Source of the DNA: SHXO01 sp964523885
GTDB lineage: Bacteria; Pseudomonadota; Gammaproteobacteria; Burkholderiales; SHXO01
Direction: 5' to 3'
NCBI GenBank assembly: GCA_964523885.1
Contig: CAZFYX010000025.1
Span: forward strand, 1-64,000
DNA length: 64,000 nucleotides
In this document: positions 16,720 to 24,690 of the stretch, piece after piece
Position numbering within the stretch: the stretch's first letter is position 1
Layout: each line of letters opens with the position of its first letter
The notes under the pieces: generated by a model
What the model saw: only the letters and a program-made list of their open reading frames with translations
Database searches by the model: none
Told to the model about the DNA's origin: nothing
Translations under genes and position numbers: made by a program

Positions 16720-18261
16720 ATGAACCTGCTCAAGTCGCTGCTCACCGTGAGCAGCATGACCTTGATTTCCCGCATCTTCGGCTTCGTCCGGGACGCGGTC
16801 ATCGCGCGCGCGTTCGGCGCCGGGCTCTACACCGACGCGTTCTTCGTGGCCTTCAAGCTGCCCAACCTGCTGCGGCGGATCTTCGGGGAGGGCGCGTTCT
16901 CGCAGGCCTTCGTCCCCATCCTGGCCGAGTACAAGGCGCGCCGCGGCGAGGCCGACACCAGGCTGTTCATCGATCACGTCGCCACCACGCTGGGCCTCGC
17001 CCTGTTCGTCGTCACCCTGCTGGGGATCCTCGCGGCGCCGGTGATCGTGTATCTCAGCGCGCCCGGCTTCGCCAAGGTCACGGAGAAGTTCGACCTCACC
17101 GTCCAGCTCCTGCGCGTGACCTTCCCCTACATCTTCTTCATCTCCCTGGCCTCGCTCGCCAGCGCCCTGCTCAACACCTGGAGCCGGTTCGCCATTCCGG
17201 CCTTCACGCCAACGCTGCTCAACGTCTCGTTCATCGTGTTTGCGCTGTGGCTCGCGCCGTACTTCGATCCGCCGGTCATGGCGCTCGCGGCGGCCGTGTT
17301 CGTCGGCGGCATCCTGCAACTGGGCTTCCAGCTGCCGCACCTTGCCCGGCTGGGGCTGTTGCCGCGGCCGCGCCTGAACCTGCGCGACGCGGGCGTGTGG
17401 CGGGTGATGCGGCAGATGGGACCGGCACTGTTCGGCGTCTCCATCGGCCAGATCAGCCTGCTGATCAACGGCATCTTCGCCTCGTTCCTGGTCACCGGCA
17501 GCGTCTCCTGGCTGTACTACGCCGACCGGCTGATGGAGTTTCCCACCGGCGTGCTCGGCGTCGCGCTGGGCACCATCCTGCTGCCGAGCCTGTCGCGCAG
17601 CTACGCGGAGAAGACCGGCGACGAGTACTCGCGCCTGCTCGACTGGGGGCTGCGCCTCACCCTGCTGCTGGCGCTGCCAGCCGCCGTGGGGCTGGCGATC
17701 CTGGCCGTGCCGCTGATCGCGACGCTGTTCCACCACGGCGCGTTCGACGACCACGACGTGACGATGACCAGCTATGCGCTGACCGCCTACGCGGTGGGCC
17801 TGGTGGGGCTGATCGTGGTCAAGGTGCTCGCCCCGGGGTTCTACGCGCGCCAGAACATCAAGACGCCGGTCAAGATCGGCATCCTGACCCTCGCCGCCAC
17901 GCAGCTGATGAACCTCGTGTTCGTGCTGGTCTTCCCGTGGCGTCACGCCGGGCTGGCCCTGGCGATCGGGCTGGGGGCCTGCATGAACGCCTGGCTTCTC
18001 TTCCACAAGCTGCGCGTCCACGACATCTACCACCCGCAGCCGGGCTGGCGGCGCTTCGCGCTGCAGATCTGCGTCGCCCTGGTCGCGATGGGCGTGGTGC
18101 TCTGGTTCGCGATGGGACCGCACCAGCTCTGGCTCGCCGGCAGCGCATGGATGCGCGCAGGCCGCCTGGTCGGCGTGGTGGCCCTTGGCGTCGCGACCTA
18201 CTTCGCCATGCTGTGGCTGTGCGGCGTGCGCCCGCGCGAGTTCGTCAAGCGCGCGGCCTGA
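16720..18261 (+). CDS. murJ: Lipid II flippase MurJ
   Basis: Inner-membrane MOP-superfamily flippase that moves lipid II to the periplasm for peptidoglycan synthesis. The 513 residues contain about 14 hydrophobic segments and the family signatures TLISRIFGFVRDAVIARAFG (N-terminal helix with the essential arginines) and FKLPNLLRRIFGEGAFSQAF. ATG 16720 gives the standard N-terminus; an ATG at 16687 would add 11 unrelated residues. Divergent from rpsT and followed by the haloacid-dehalogenase-like gene on the same strand. Confidence 0.97.
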   Translation: MNLLKSLLTVSSMTLISRIFGFVRDAVIARAFGAGLYTDAFFVAFKLPNLLRRIFGEGAFSQAFVPILAEYKARRGEADTRLFIDHVATTLGLALFVVTLLGILAAPVIVYLSAPGFAKVTEKFDLTVQLLRVTFPYIFFISLASLASALLNTWSRFAIPAFTPTLLNVSFIVFALWLAPYFDPPVMALAAAVFVGGILQLGFQLPHLARLGLLPRPRLNLRDAGVWRVMRQMGPALFGVSIGQISLLINGIFASFLVTGSVSWLYYADRLMEFPTGVLGVALGTILLPSLSRSYAEKTGDEYSRLLDWGLRLTLLLALPAAVGLAILAVPLIATLFHHGAFDDHDVTMTSYALTAYAVGLVGLIVVKVLAPGFYARQNIKTPVKIGILTLAATQLMNLVFVLVFPWRHAGLALAIGLGACMNAWLLFHKLRVHDIYHPQPGWRRFALQICVALVAMGVVLWFAMGPHQLWLAGSAWMRAGRLVGVVALGVATYFAMLWLCGVRPREFVKRAA

Positions 18262-18319
18262 GCGCAGCGAGGCGCCGTTGCGCTAAAGTTCGTTCCCCGG
18301 ATCTCCTCGAGAGGGAGCA

Positions 18320-19150
18320 ATGAACTCGACCGGACGGCGCAGCTTCATCGGCGGCATCGGCGCGCTTGCCACGTCAGGGGCGCTCTCGGTCTGCGGAGCC
18401 GGTCTGTCATGGACCGCGCGGGCACAAACACAGGGAGGGAAGTCGATGGAAGAGGTGAAGGCGCTGGTGTTCGACGTGTTCGGCACGCTGGTGGACTGGC
18501 GCGGCGGGGTGGCGCGCGAGTCGCAGACCGTGCTGGCGCCGCAGGGGTACAAGCTCGACTGGATCGCATTCGCCGACGCTTGGCGCGCGGAGTACCAGCC
18601 GGCCATGGAAGAGGTGCGCTCCGGCAAGCTGCCATACGTCAAGCTCGACATCATCCACCGGCGCATGCTCGACCGCATCCGTCCCCGCTTCGGCTTGCAG
18701 GGCCTGGACGAGGCGACCCTGCAGCAGCTCAACCTGGCCTGGCACAAGCTCGACGCGTGGCCCGATACCACTGCCGCCCTCTACCGCCTGCGCAAGCGCT
18801 ACCTGCTGGCGCCGTGCTCCAACGGCAACATCGCGCTGATGGCCGACCTCGCGCGCCACAACGACTTTCGCTGGGACGCGATCCTGGGCTCCGAGATCGC
18901 CCGCGACTACAAGCCCAAGCCGGTCGTGTACCTGGCCACGGCCGAGGCGTTCAACCTCCAGCCGGCGCAGGTGATGATGGTGGCAGCGCACAGCAACGAC
19001 CTGGAGGCCGCAGGGCAGGTGGGCTTGCGCACCGGCCACATCGCGCGTCCGGACGAGTACGGACCGAGCACAGGCGAGACCGGCCCGACGGTCCGGGTCG
19101 ACATCCACGGCTCGTCACTGGCAGACCTGGCAACCAAACTCGGGGTCTGA
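18320..19150 (+). CDS. Haloacid dehalogenase type II-like hydrolase with a Tat signal
   Basis: A HAD-superfamily hydrolase resembling L-2-haloacid dehalogenase. Motifs: nucleophile FDVFGTLVDW (Asp52), PCSNGNI for motif II, DYKPKPVVY with the motif III lysine, and MVAAHSNDL in place of the usual motif IV. Unusually the first 42 residues form a twin-arginine signal peptide (TGRRSFIGG, hydrophobic core, then SWTARAQT). An internal ATG at 18446 (MEEVKALVFDVF) has its own GGGAGGGA upstream and would give an ordinary cytoplasmic enzyme. Substrate is not known; the dehalogenase label is by family. Between murJ and ribF on the same strand. Confidence 0.83.
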   Translation: MNSTGRRSFIGGIGALATSGALSVCGAGLSWTARAQTQGGKSMEEVKALVFDVFGTLVDWRGGVARESQTVLAPQGYKLDWIAFADAWRAEYQPAMEEVRSGKLPYVKLDIIHRRMLDRIRPRFGLQGLDEATLQQLNLAWHKLDAWPDTTAALYRLRKRYLLAPCSNGNIALMADLARHNDFRWDAILGSEIARDYKPKPVVYLATAEAFNLQPAQVMMVAAHSNDLEAAGQVGLRTGHIARPDEYGPSTGETGPTVRVDIHGSSLADLATKLGV

Positions 19151-19268
19151 CCCCGCGTGTGCTGGCCGAGGCCGGGCGCCTTGGCTACAATGACAGGTTT
19201 TCCAGATGGTTAGCTGGTCCTGAGGCGCACGCGCGGTAGCCGGCGCAGCCCGGTCAGCACCCGGGGCC

Positions 19269-20237
19269 ATGCTCGTCCTGCGTCACCCTCCTGCCAGCGC
19301 TGCACAGCCGACCGCGCTCACCGTCGGCAACTTCGATGGGGTGCATCTCGGCCACCGGGCGATGGTCGATCGGGTTGCCCGGATCGCGCGCGAGCGCGGA
19401 CTGAGCGCCTGCGTGATGACCTTCGAGCCGCACCCGCGCGAGTTCTTCGCTCCGGACCAGGCGCCCACGCGGCTGACTTCGCTGCGTGAGAAGCTCGAAC
19501 TGCTGGCCGGGCTGGGCGTGGAGCAAACGCTGGTCTGCCGCTTCGACTTCGACTTCGCGCGCATCACGGCCGAGGAGTTCGTCGAGCGCATCGTGGTGCG
19601 CGGGCTGGGCGCGCGCTACGTCCTCGTGGGCGATGACTTCCGCTTCGGCGCCCGGCGCGGCGGCGATTTCGATCTCCTTGCGGCCGAGGCGCGCCGGCAT
19701 GGCTTCGAGGCCGAGCGGATGCCCAGCGTCGAGGTCGACGGCGTGCGCGCGTCGAGCACCGAGGTCCGCACCCGTCTGGCCGCCGGCGACATGGACGGCG
19801 CCGCGCGCCTGCTGGGCCGCCCCTACAGCATCACCGGACGGGTGGTGCAGGGCGACCGGCTCGGACGGGAACTGGGCTTCCCCACGGCGAACGTCCGGAT
19901 GCAGCACAATCGTCCTCCGGTGATGGGGATCTTCGCGGTGGAGGTGGCGGGCCTGGGCGGCGACCCGCTGCCCGGCGCAGCGAGCCTCGGCCTGCGGCCC
20001 ACTGTGCACAGCGGCGCGCGCCCGGTACTGGAGGTGCACCTGCTGGATTTCTCCGGTGACATCTACGGTCGCCGGGTGCAGGTCCGCTTCCTGAAGAAGC
20101 TGCGCGACGAGGAGAAGTACCCGGACCTCGCCGCGTTGACCGCGGCGATCGCGCGGGATGTGGAGCAGGTGAAGCGCTACTTCGTGAGCCGCAGAGGCGC
20201 GGGTGGTGAATGGTCCATAACCGATTCCTTTGCGTAA
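19269..20237 (+). CDS. ribF: Bifunctional riboflavin kinase / FAD synthetase
   Basis: Phosphorylates riboflavin to FMN and adenylates FMN to FAD. The 322-residue protein has the N-terminal nucleotidyltransferase domain (VGNFDGVHLGHRAMV with the HxGH motif; YVLVGDDFRFG) and the C-terminal kinase domain (GRPYSITGRVVQGDRLGRELG, FPTANV). The last 15 or so residues (after VKRYFVS) are encoded by the left arm and centre of a dispersed inverted repeat, so the C-terminus appears to have been extended by that element. TACAAT at 19186-19191 is a possible -10. Upstream of ileS in the usual order. Confidence 0.95.
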   Translation: MLVLRHPPASAAQPTALTVGNFDGVHLGHRAMVDRVARIARERGLSACVMTFEPHPREFFAPDQAPTRLTSLREKLELLAGLGVEQTLVCRFDFDFARITAEEFVERIVVRGLGARYVLVGDDFRFGARRGGDFDLLAAEARRHGFEAERMPSVEVDGVRASSTEVRTRLAAGDMDGAARLLGRPYSITGRVVQGDRLGRELGFPTANVRMQHNRPPVMGIFAVEVAGLGGDPLPGAASLGLRPTVHSGARPVLEVHLLDFSGDIYGRRVQVRFLKKLRDEEKYPDLAALTAAIARDVEQVKRYFVSRRGAGGEWSITDSFA

Positions 20238-20262
20238 ACTCTGCGTCTTCGCCTTTGCGGCC
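20187..20262. repeat. Dispersed inverted repeat, copy C
   Basis: Left arm AGCCGCAGAGGCGCGG (20187-20202), right arm CTCTGCGTCTTCGCCTTTGCGG (from about 20239). The left arm lies inside the ribF reading frame and supplies its last codons; the right arm ends 18 bases before the ileS start. Confidence 0.72.
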
Positions 20263-20279
20263 GCAGCAGGTCCTAATCC

Positions 20280-23063
20280 ATGGCTGACTACAAAAACACG
20301 CTCAACCTGCCGGACACGGCATTCCCGATGCGCGGCGATCTCGCCAAGCGCGAGCCCGCCTGGGTGGCGAAGTGGCAGGAGGGCAGGCTCTACGAGCGCA
20401 TCCGCAAGGCGGCGCAGGGACGCCCGAAGTTCGTCCTGCACGACGGGCCGCCGTATGCCAATGGCGATATCCACATCGGCCACGCGGTGAACAAGATCCT
20501 CAAGGACATGGTGGTCAAGACGCGCTCGCTGGCCGGCTACGACGCGCCGTACGTGCCGGGCTGGGACTGCCACGGGCTGCCGATCGAGCACCAGGTCGAG
20601 AAGCAGCACGGGCGCAAGGTCGAGCCGAACGAGTTCCGCCGCCTGTGCCGCGAGTACGCGCGCGTGCAGATCGATCGCCAGCGCCAGGACTTCATCCGCC
20701 TGGGCGTGCTCGGGGACTGGCACGATCCCTACCTCACCATGGCCTTCCGCACCGAGGCCGACACGGTGCGGGCGCTCGGCCGCATCCACCAGCGCGGCTA
20801 CCTCTACCAGGGCGCCAAGCCGGTGCACTGGTGCATCGACTGCGGCTCCGCGCTGGCCGAGGCCGAGGTCGAGTACGAGGATCGCACTTCGCCCGCGATC
20901 GACGTCGCCTTCGAGTTCGTGGATTTGAAGCGGCTGGCGCGGCCCTTCGGCTTCACCCACCTGCTCGAGCCCGCGTTCGCGGTGATCTGGACCACCACGC
21001 CCTGGACGCTGCCGGCGAACCAGGCCGTCACCGTGCATCCCGAGCTGCACTACAACCTGGTGCGCACCGCGAAGGGCCTGCTGGTGCTGGCGGAGGACCT
21101 GCGCGAGGCGAGCCTGCAGCGCTACGGCCTGGCCGGCGAGGTGATCGCGACCGCCAGTGGCCAGCATCTCGAGGGACTCGAGCTGCATCACCCGTTCTAC
21201 GCCCGCAAGGTACCGGTCATCCTCGGCGAGCATGTGACGCTCGAAGCCGGCACGGGCCTGGTCCACACGGCGCCCGCGCACGGCCTGGAGGACTACGTGG
21301 TGGGCGCGCGCTACAACCTGCCCACCGACAACCCGGTGGACGATCGCGGCCGCTTCTATGACTGGGCGGAGATCGTCGCGGGCCTGAGCGTGTGGGACGC
21401 GAACAAGGTGGTCATCGAGACCCTCGAGGCCAACCAACGCCTGCTCAAGGCGGAGAAGATCACACACAGCTATCCGCACTGCTGGCGGCACAAGACGCCG
21501 ATCATCTTCCGCGCCACGCGGCAGTGGTTCATCGGCATGGAGACCAACCACGCCCGGGGCGGCGGGCCGCTGCTGCGCGAAGTCGCCAACCGCGCGGTGG
21601 CCGACACCGAGTTCTTCCCGGCGTGGGGCCGCGCGCGGCTGGAGGCGATGATCCGCAACCGGCCGGACTGGTGCGTCTCGCGCCAGCGCAGCTGGGGCAC
21701 GCCGATGACGCTGTTCGTGAACCGGGAGACTGGCGAGCTGCACCCGCGCACCATGGAGCTGATCGAGCAGGTCGCGCAGCGCATCGAGCAGGGCGGGATC
21801 GAGGCGTGGTTCAGCCTCACCGCGGAGGAGGTGCTGGGCGAGGAGGCGAAGACCTACCAGAAGGTGCCCGATACCCTTGACGTGTGGTTCGATTCGGGCA
21901 CCACGCATGCCAGCGTGCTCGAGCGCCGCGGCGAGCTGGTCAAGCCCGCCGACCTCTACCTGGAAGGCTCGGACCAGCACCGCGGCTGGTTCCAGTCGTC
22001 GCTGCTCACCGGCTGCGCCATCGACGGGCGTGCCCCCTACAAGCAGCTCCTCACCCATGGCTTCGTGGTGGATGGCCAGGGCCGCAAGATGAGCAAGTCG
22101 GTCGGCAACGTGATCGCGCCCCAGCAGGTTTCCGACAGCCTGGGCGCCGAGATCCTGCGGCTGTGGGTGGCCTCCACCGACTACTCGGGCGAGCTGTCGA
22201 TCTCGCAGGAGATCCTCAAGCGCGTGGTCGAGATGTACCGCCGCATCCGCAACACGCTGCGCTTCCTGCTGGCCAACGTGTCCGACTTCGATCCCGCGCG
22301 CGACGCGCTGCCGGTGGAGCGCTGGCTCGAGATCGACCGCTACGCCCTGGTGGCAGCCGAACGGCTGCAGGCCGCGGTGATGGCGGACTACGAGCGCTAC
22401 GAGTTCCACTTCGCCGCGCAGAAGCTGCACAACTTCTGCTCCGAGTTCCTGGGCGCCTTCTACCTCGACATCCTCAAGGACCGTCTCTACACCACCGGTG
22501 CGAGCAGCGTCTCGCGCCGCGCCGCGCAGAGCGCGCTTCATCACATCACCGACAGCCTGCTGCGCCTGTTCGCGCCGATCCTGAGCTTCACCGCCGAGGA
22601 AGCGTGGGAGCATTTCGCGGGCGACGACACCGACAGCGTGTTCCTGCACCCGCTGTACGTGCTGCCGGAGGTGGCAGGGTCCGACGTGCTGGAGCGGCGC
22701 TGGGCATTGGTGCGCGAGGTGCGCTCGGAGGTGCAGAAGGAGCTCGAGCGCCTGCGCGTGGCGGGCGAGATCGGTTCCTCGCTCGCCGCCGAAGTGGAGA
22801 TCAGGGCGAGCGGCGACCGCTACGAGGCGCTCAGCGCACTGGGCAACGACCTGCGCTTCGTGCTCATCACCTCGGGGGCGGAAGTGGTGCACGTGCCCGA
22901 GGCCGCCGCCGAGGGCGTGACGGTGCGGGCGAGCGGACACGACAAGTGCCCGCGCTGCTGGCACTACCGTGCCGACATCGGCCGGGATGCCGCGCACCCG
23001 GACCTTTGCGGCCGTTGCGTGAGCAATCTGTACGGCGCAGGCGAGCCGCGTACCCATGCCTGA
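20280..23063 (+). CDS. ileS: Isoleucyl-tRNA synthetase
   Basis: Charges tRNA-Ile. The 927-residue class Ia enzyme has the HIGH-type signature in YANGDIHIGHAVNK (around residue 65), the editing domain with TTTPWTLPANQAV, the KMSKS signature in GRKMSKSVGN (around 605), and the C-terminal zinc-binding CPRCWHYRADIG...LCGRCV (from about 890) typical of the bacterial type. It is preceded by a dispersed repeat and overlaps lspA by 8 bases at its stop. Confidence 0.98.
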   Translation: MADYKNTLNLPDTAFPMRGDLAKREPAWVAKWQEGRLYERIRKAAQGRPKFVLHDGPPYANGDIHIGHAVNKILKDMVVKTRSLAGYDAPYVPGWDCHGLPIEHQVEKQHGRKVEPNEFRRLCREYARVQIDRQRQDFIRLGVLGDWHDPYLTMAFRTEADTVRALGRIHQRGYLYQGAKPVHWCIDCGSALAEAEVEYEDRTSPAIDVAFEFVDLKRLARPFGFTHLLEPAFAVIWTTTPWTLPANQAVTVHPELHYNLVRTAKGLLVLAEDLREASLQRYGLAGEVIATASGQHLEGLELHHPFYARKVPVILGEHVTLEAGTGLVHTAPAHGLEDYVVGARYNLPTDNPVDDRGRFYDWAEIVAGLSVWDANKVVIETLEANQRLLKAEKITHSYPHCWRHKTPIIFRATRQWFIGMETNHARGGGPLLREVANRAVADTEFFPAWGRARLEAMIRNRPDWCVSRQRSWGTPMTLFVNRETGELHPRTMELIEQVAQRIEQGGIEAWFSLTAEEVLGEEAKTYQKVPDTLDVWFDSGTTHASVLERRGELVKPADLYLEGSDQHRGWFQSSLLTGCAIDGRAPYKQLLTHGFVVDGQGRKMSKSVGNVIAPQQVSDSLGAEILRLWVASTDYSGELSISQEILKRVVEMYRRIRNTLRFLLANVSDFDPARDALPVERWLEIDRYALVAAERLQAAVMADYERYEFHFAAQKLHNFCSEFLGAFYLDILKDRLYTTGASSVSRRAAQSALHHITDSLLRLFAPILSFTAEEAWEHFAGDDTDSVFLHPLYVLPEVAGSDVLERRWALVREVRSEVQKELERLRVAGEIGSSLAAEVEIRASGDRYEALSALGNDLRFVLITSGAEVVHVPEAAAEGVTVRASGHDKCPRCWHYRADIGRDAAHPDLCGRCVSNLYGAGEPRTHA

Positions 23064-23562
23064 GCTCGCGCGCTGGCGCTGGTGGGCCTGGCTGCTGGTC
23101 AGCGCGGGCGTGATCGTCCTCGACCAGCTGACCAAGTGGGCGGTCCAGCAGACCCTGGTGTTCGGCCAGTCGGTGCCGGTGCTGCCATTCTTCAATTTCG
23201 TGCTGGTCTACAACCCCGGCGCCGCGTTCAGCTTCCTGAGCAGCGCACCGGGGTGGCAGCGCGACGTCTTCGTGGTCATCGGGCTGGGGGCGAGTGCGCT
23301 GATCGTGTACCTGCTGCGCAAGCACGCAGCCGACCCAATGTTCTGCTTCGCGCTCGCGCTGATCCTGGGCGGGGCGCTGGGCAACGTGATCGACCGCGTC
23401 CACCTGGGCGCAGTGGTCGATTTCCTCGACATGCACGTCGCCGGGTACCATTGGCCTGCGTTCAACATCGCCGACAGCGCCATCACCTGCGGCGCCGCGC
23501 TGCTGATCTGGGACAGCCTGCGGCGGCCGCGGGCGGGTGCAGCAAGGCAGGAACACCCTTGA
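23056..23562 (+). CDS. lspA: Lipoprotein signal peptidase (signal peptidase II)
   Basis: Inner-membrane aspartyl protease that cleaves the signal peptide from diacylglyceryl-modified prolipoproteins. The 168 residues have four transmembrane segments, the NPGAAFSFL motif, and both catalytic aspartates in NVIDRV and FNIADSAI. Starts within the end of ileS (coupled). The stop codon's last base is the first base of the adjacent inverted repeat. In enterobacteria fkpB follows; here it is absent and a repeat takes its place before ispH. Confidence 0.97.
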   Translation: MPELARWRWWAWLLVSAGVIVLDQLTKWAVQQTLVFGQSVPVLPFFNFVLVYNPGAAFSFLSSAPGWQRDVFVVIGLGASALIVYLLRKHAADPMFCFALALILGGALGNVIDRVHLGAVVDFLDMHVAGYHWPAFNIADSAITCGAALLIWDSLRRPRAGAARQEHP

Positions 23563-23659
23563 ACCGCAGAGGAATGCGCGAACGACGTGCAAGCGTGCGA
23601 GCCGTTGCAATGAAGCTCGTTTCTCTGCGTCCCTCTGCGCCGCCGTGCGTCTGCAGTTG
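23562..23659. repeat. Dispersed inverted repeat, copy D
   Basis: Left arm AACCGCAGAGG starts at 23562 within the lspA stop codon; right arm (CTCTGCGTCCCTCTGCGCCGCC...) ends near 23659. Complementarity is lower than in copy B. Fills the gap between lspA and ispH. Confidence 0.65.
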
Positions 23660-23691
23660 CTCTGGTAGTTGAAGATTTGGGGACTGAAGCC

Positions 23692-24615
23692 ATGATCGTC
23701 ATCCTCGCCAACCCCCGCGGCTTCTGCGCCGGGGTCGACCGCGCCATCGAGATCGTGGAGCGTGCGCTGCAGCTGCACGACGCGCCGATCTACGTCCGTC
23801 ACGAGGTGGTGCACAACAAGTACGTCGTGGACGACCTGCGGCGCAAGGGGGCAGTGTTCGTCGAGCAGTTGTCCGAGGTGCCGGCCGGCAGCACGGTGAT
23901 CTTCAGTGCGCACGGGGTGTCGCAGGCGGTGCGGCGCGAGGCGGAGCAGCGCGGGCTGCAGGTGTTCGACGCCACCTGTCCCCTGGTCACCAAGGTGCAC
24001 GTGGAGGTGGTCCGGATGCGCGAGCAGGGGCGGGAGATCGTGATGATCGGCCACCGCGGCCATCCGGAGGTGGAGGGCACGATGGGCCAGTCCAATGGCG
24101 GCATTCACCTGGTCGAGGCACCGCGCGATGTGGCGGGCCTGAAGGTGGGCGACGAAGACAACCTCGCGTACGTCACGCAGACCACCCTGTCGGTGGACGA
24201 TGCCGACGAGATCATCCGCACGCTCAAGGCGCGCTTCCCGCGCATCGTCGGCCCGAAGAAGGACGACATCTGCTATGCGACACAGAACCGCCAGGACGCG
24301 GTTAAGGCCCTCGCGCGCCAGGCCGACGTGGTGCTCGTGGTGGGTTCGCCCAACAGCTCCAACTCCAACCGCCTTCGGGAAGTCGCGTTGAACGTGGGGG
24401 TGCCCGCCTACATGGTGGACACGGCCGGTGAGCTGGATCCGAAGTGGCTCGAAGGCAAGTCCCGCGTGGGCGTGACCGCCGGGGCCTCGGCCCCCGAGGT
24501 CCTGGTGCAGGAGCTGGTCGAGCGCCTGCGTGCCCTGGGCGCCACCGAAGTGCGTGCACTCGACGGGATCTCCGAGGGCGTGGTGTTTCCTTTGCCGCGC
24601 GCGCTGTCGAGCTGA
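23692..24615 (+). CDS. ispH: 4-hydroxy-3-methylbut-2-enyl diphosphate reductase
   Basis: Last enzyme of the methylerythritol phosphate pathway, giving IPP and DMAPP. The 307-residue iron-sulfur protein has the three conserved cluster cysteines: Cys12 (RGFCAG), Cys96 (DATCPLV) and Cys194 (DDICYATQNRQ), plus the SSNSNRL and TAGASAPE signatures. ATG 23692 gives the canonical start; an in-frame TTG at 23677 would add five residues. It belongs with ispA in this window to isoprenoid supply. Ends 75 bases from the convergent pilY1 gene. Confidence 0.97.
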   Translation: MIVILANPRGFCAGVDRAIEIVERALQLHDAPIYVRHEVVHNKYVVDDLRRKGAVFVEQLSEVPAGSTVIFSAHGVSQAVRREAEQRGLQVFDATCPLVTKVHVEVVRMREQGREIVMIGHRGHPEVEGTMGQSNGGIHLVEAPRDVAGLKVGDEDNLAYVTQTTLSVDDADEIIRTLKARFPRIVGPKKDDICYATQNRQDAVKALARQADVVLVVGSPNSSNSNRLREVALNVGVPAYMVDTAGELDPKWLEGKSRVGVTAGASAPEVLVQELVERLRALGATEVRALDGISEGVVFPLPRALSS

Positions 24616-24634
24616 CGAGCAAGACTCGGGGACG

Positions 24635-24664
24635 AAAAAAATCGCCCCGCCGAAGCGGGGCGAT
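24635..24664 (-). terminator. Rho-independent terminator of the pilus operon
   Basis: On the minus strand, ATCGCCCCG-C-TTCG-G-CGGGGCGAT (a 10-bp stem closed by a TTCG tetraloop) is followed by TTTTTT (24640-24635). This is a strong intrinsic terminator for the pilE-pilY1 operon. In the plus direction the hairpin lacks a U-tract, so it would terminate ispH only weakly. Confidence 0.92.
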
Positions 24665-24690
24665 CTCACGGTGCCTTCAGGGTGCCGGCG

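Noticed and set aside
19254..23195. 1313-codon minus-strand open frame opposite ribF and ileS
   Set aside because: Spans two well-defined genes and their gap, shows His/Arg/Ala-rich shadow composition and no motifs.
24635..24664. Terminator for ispH on the plus strand
   Set aside because: The run of T lies on the minus-strand side of the hairpin only, so it serves the pilus operon.
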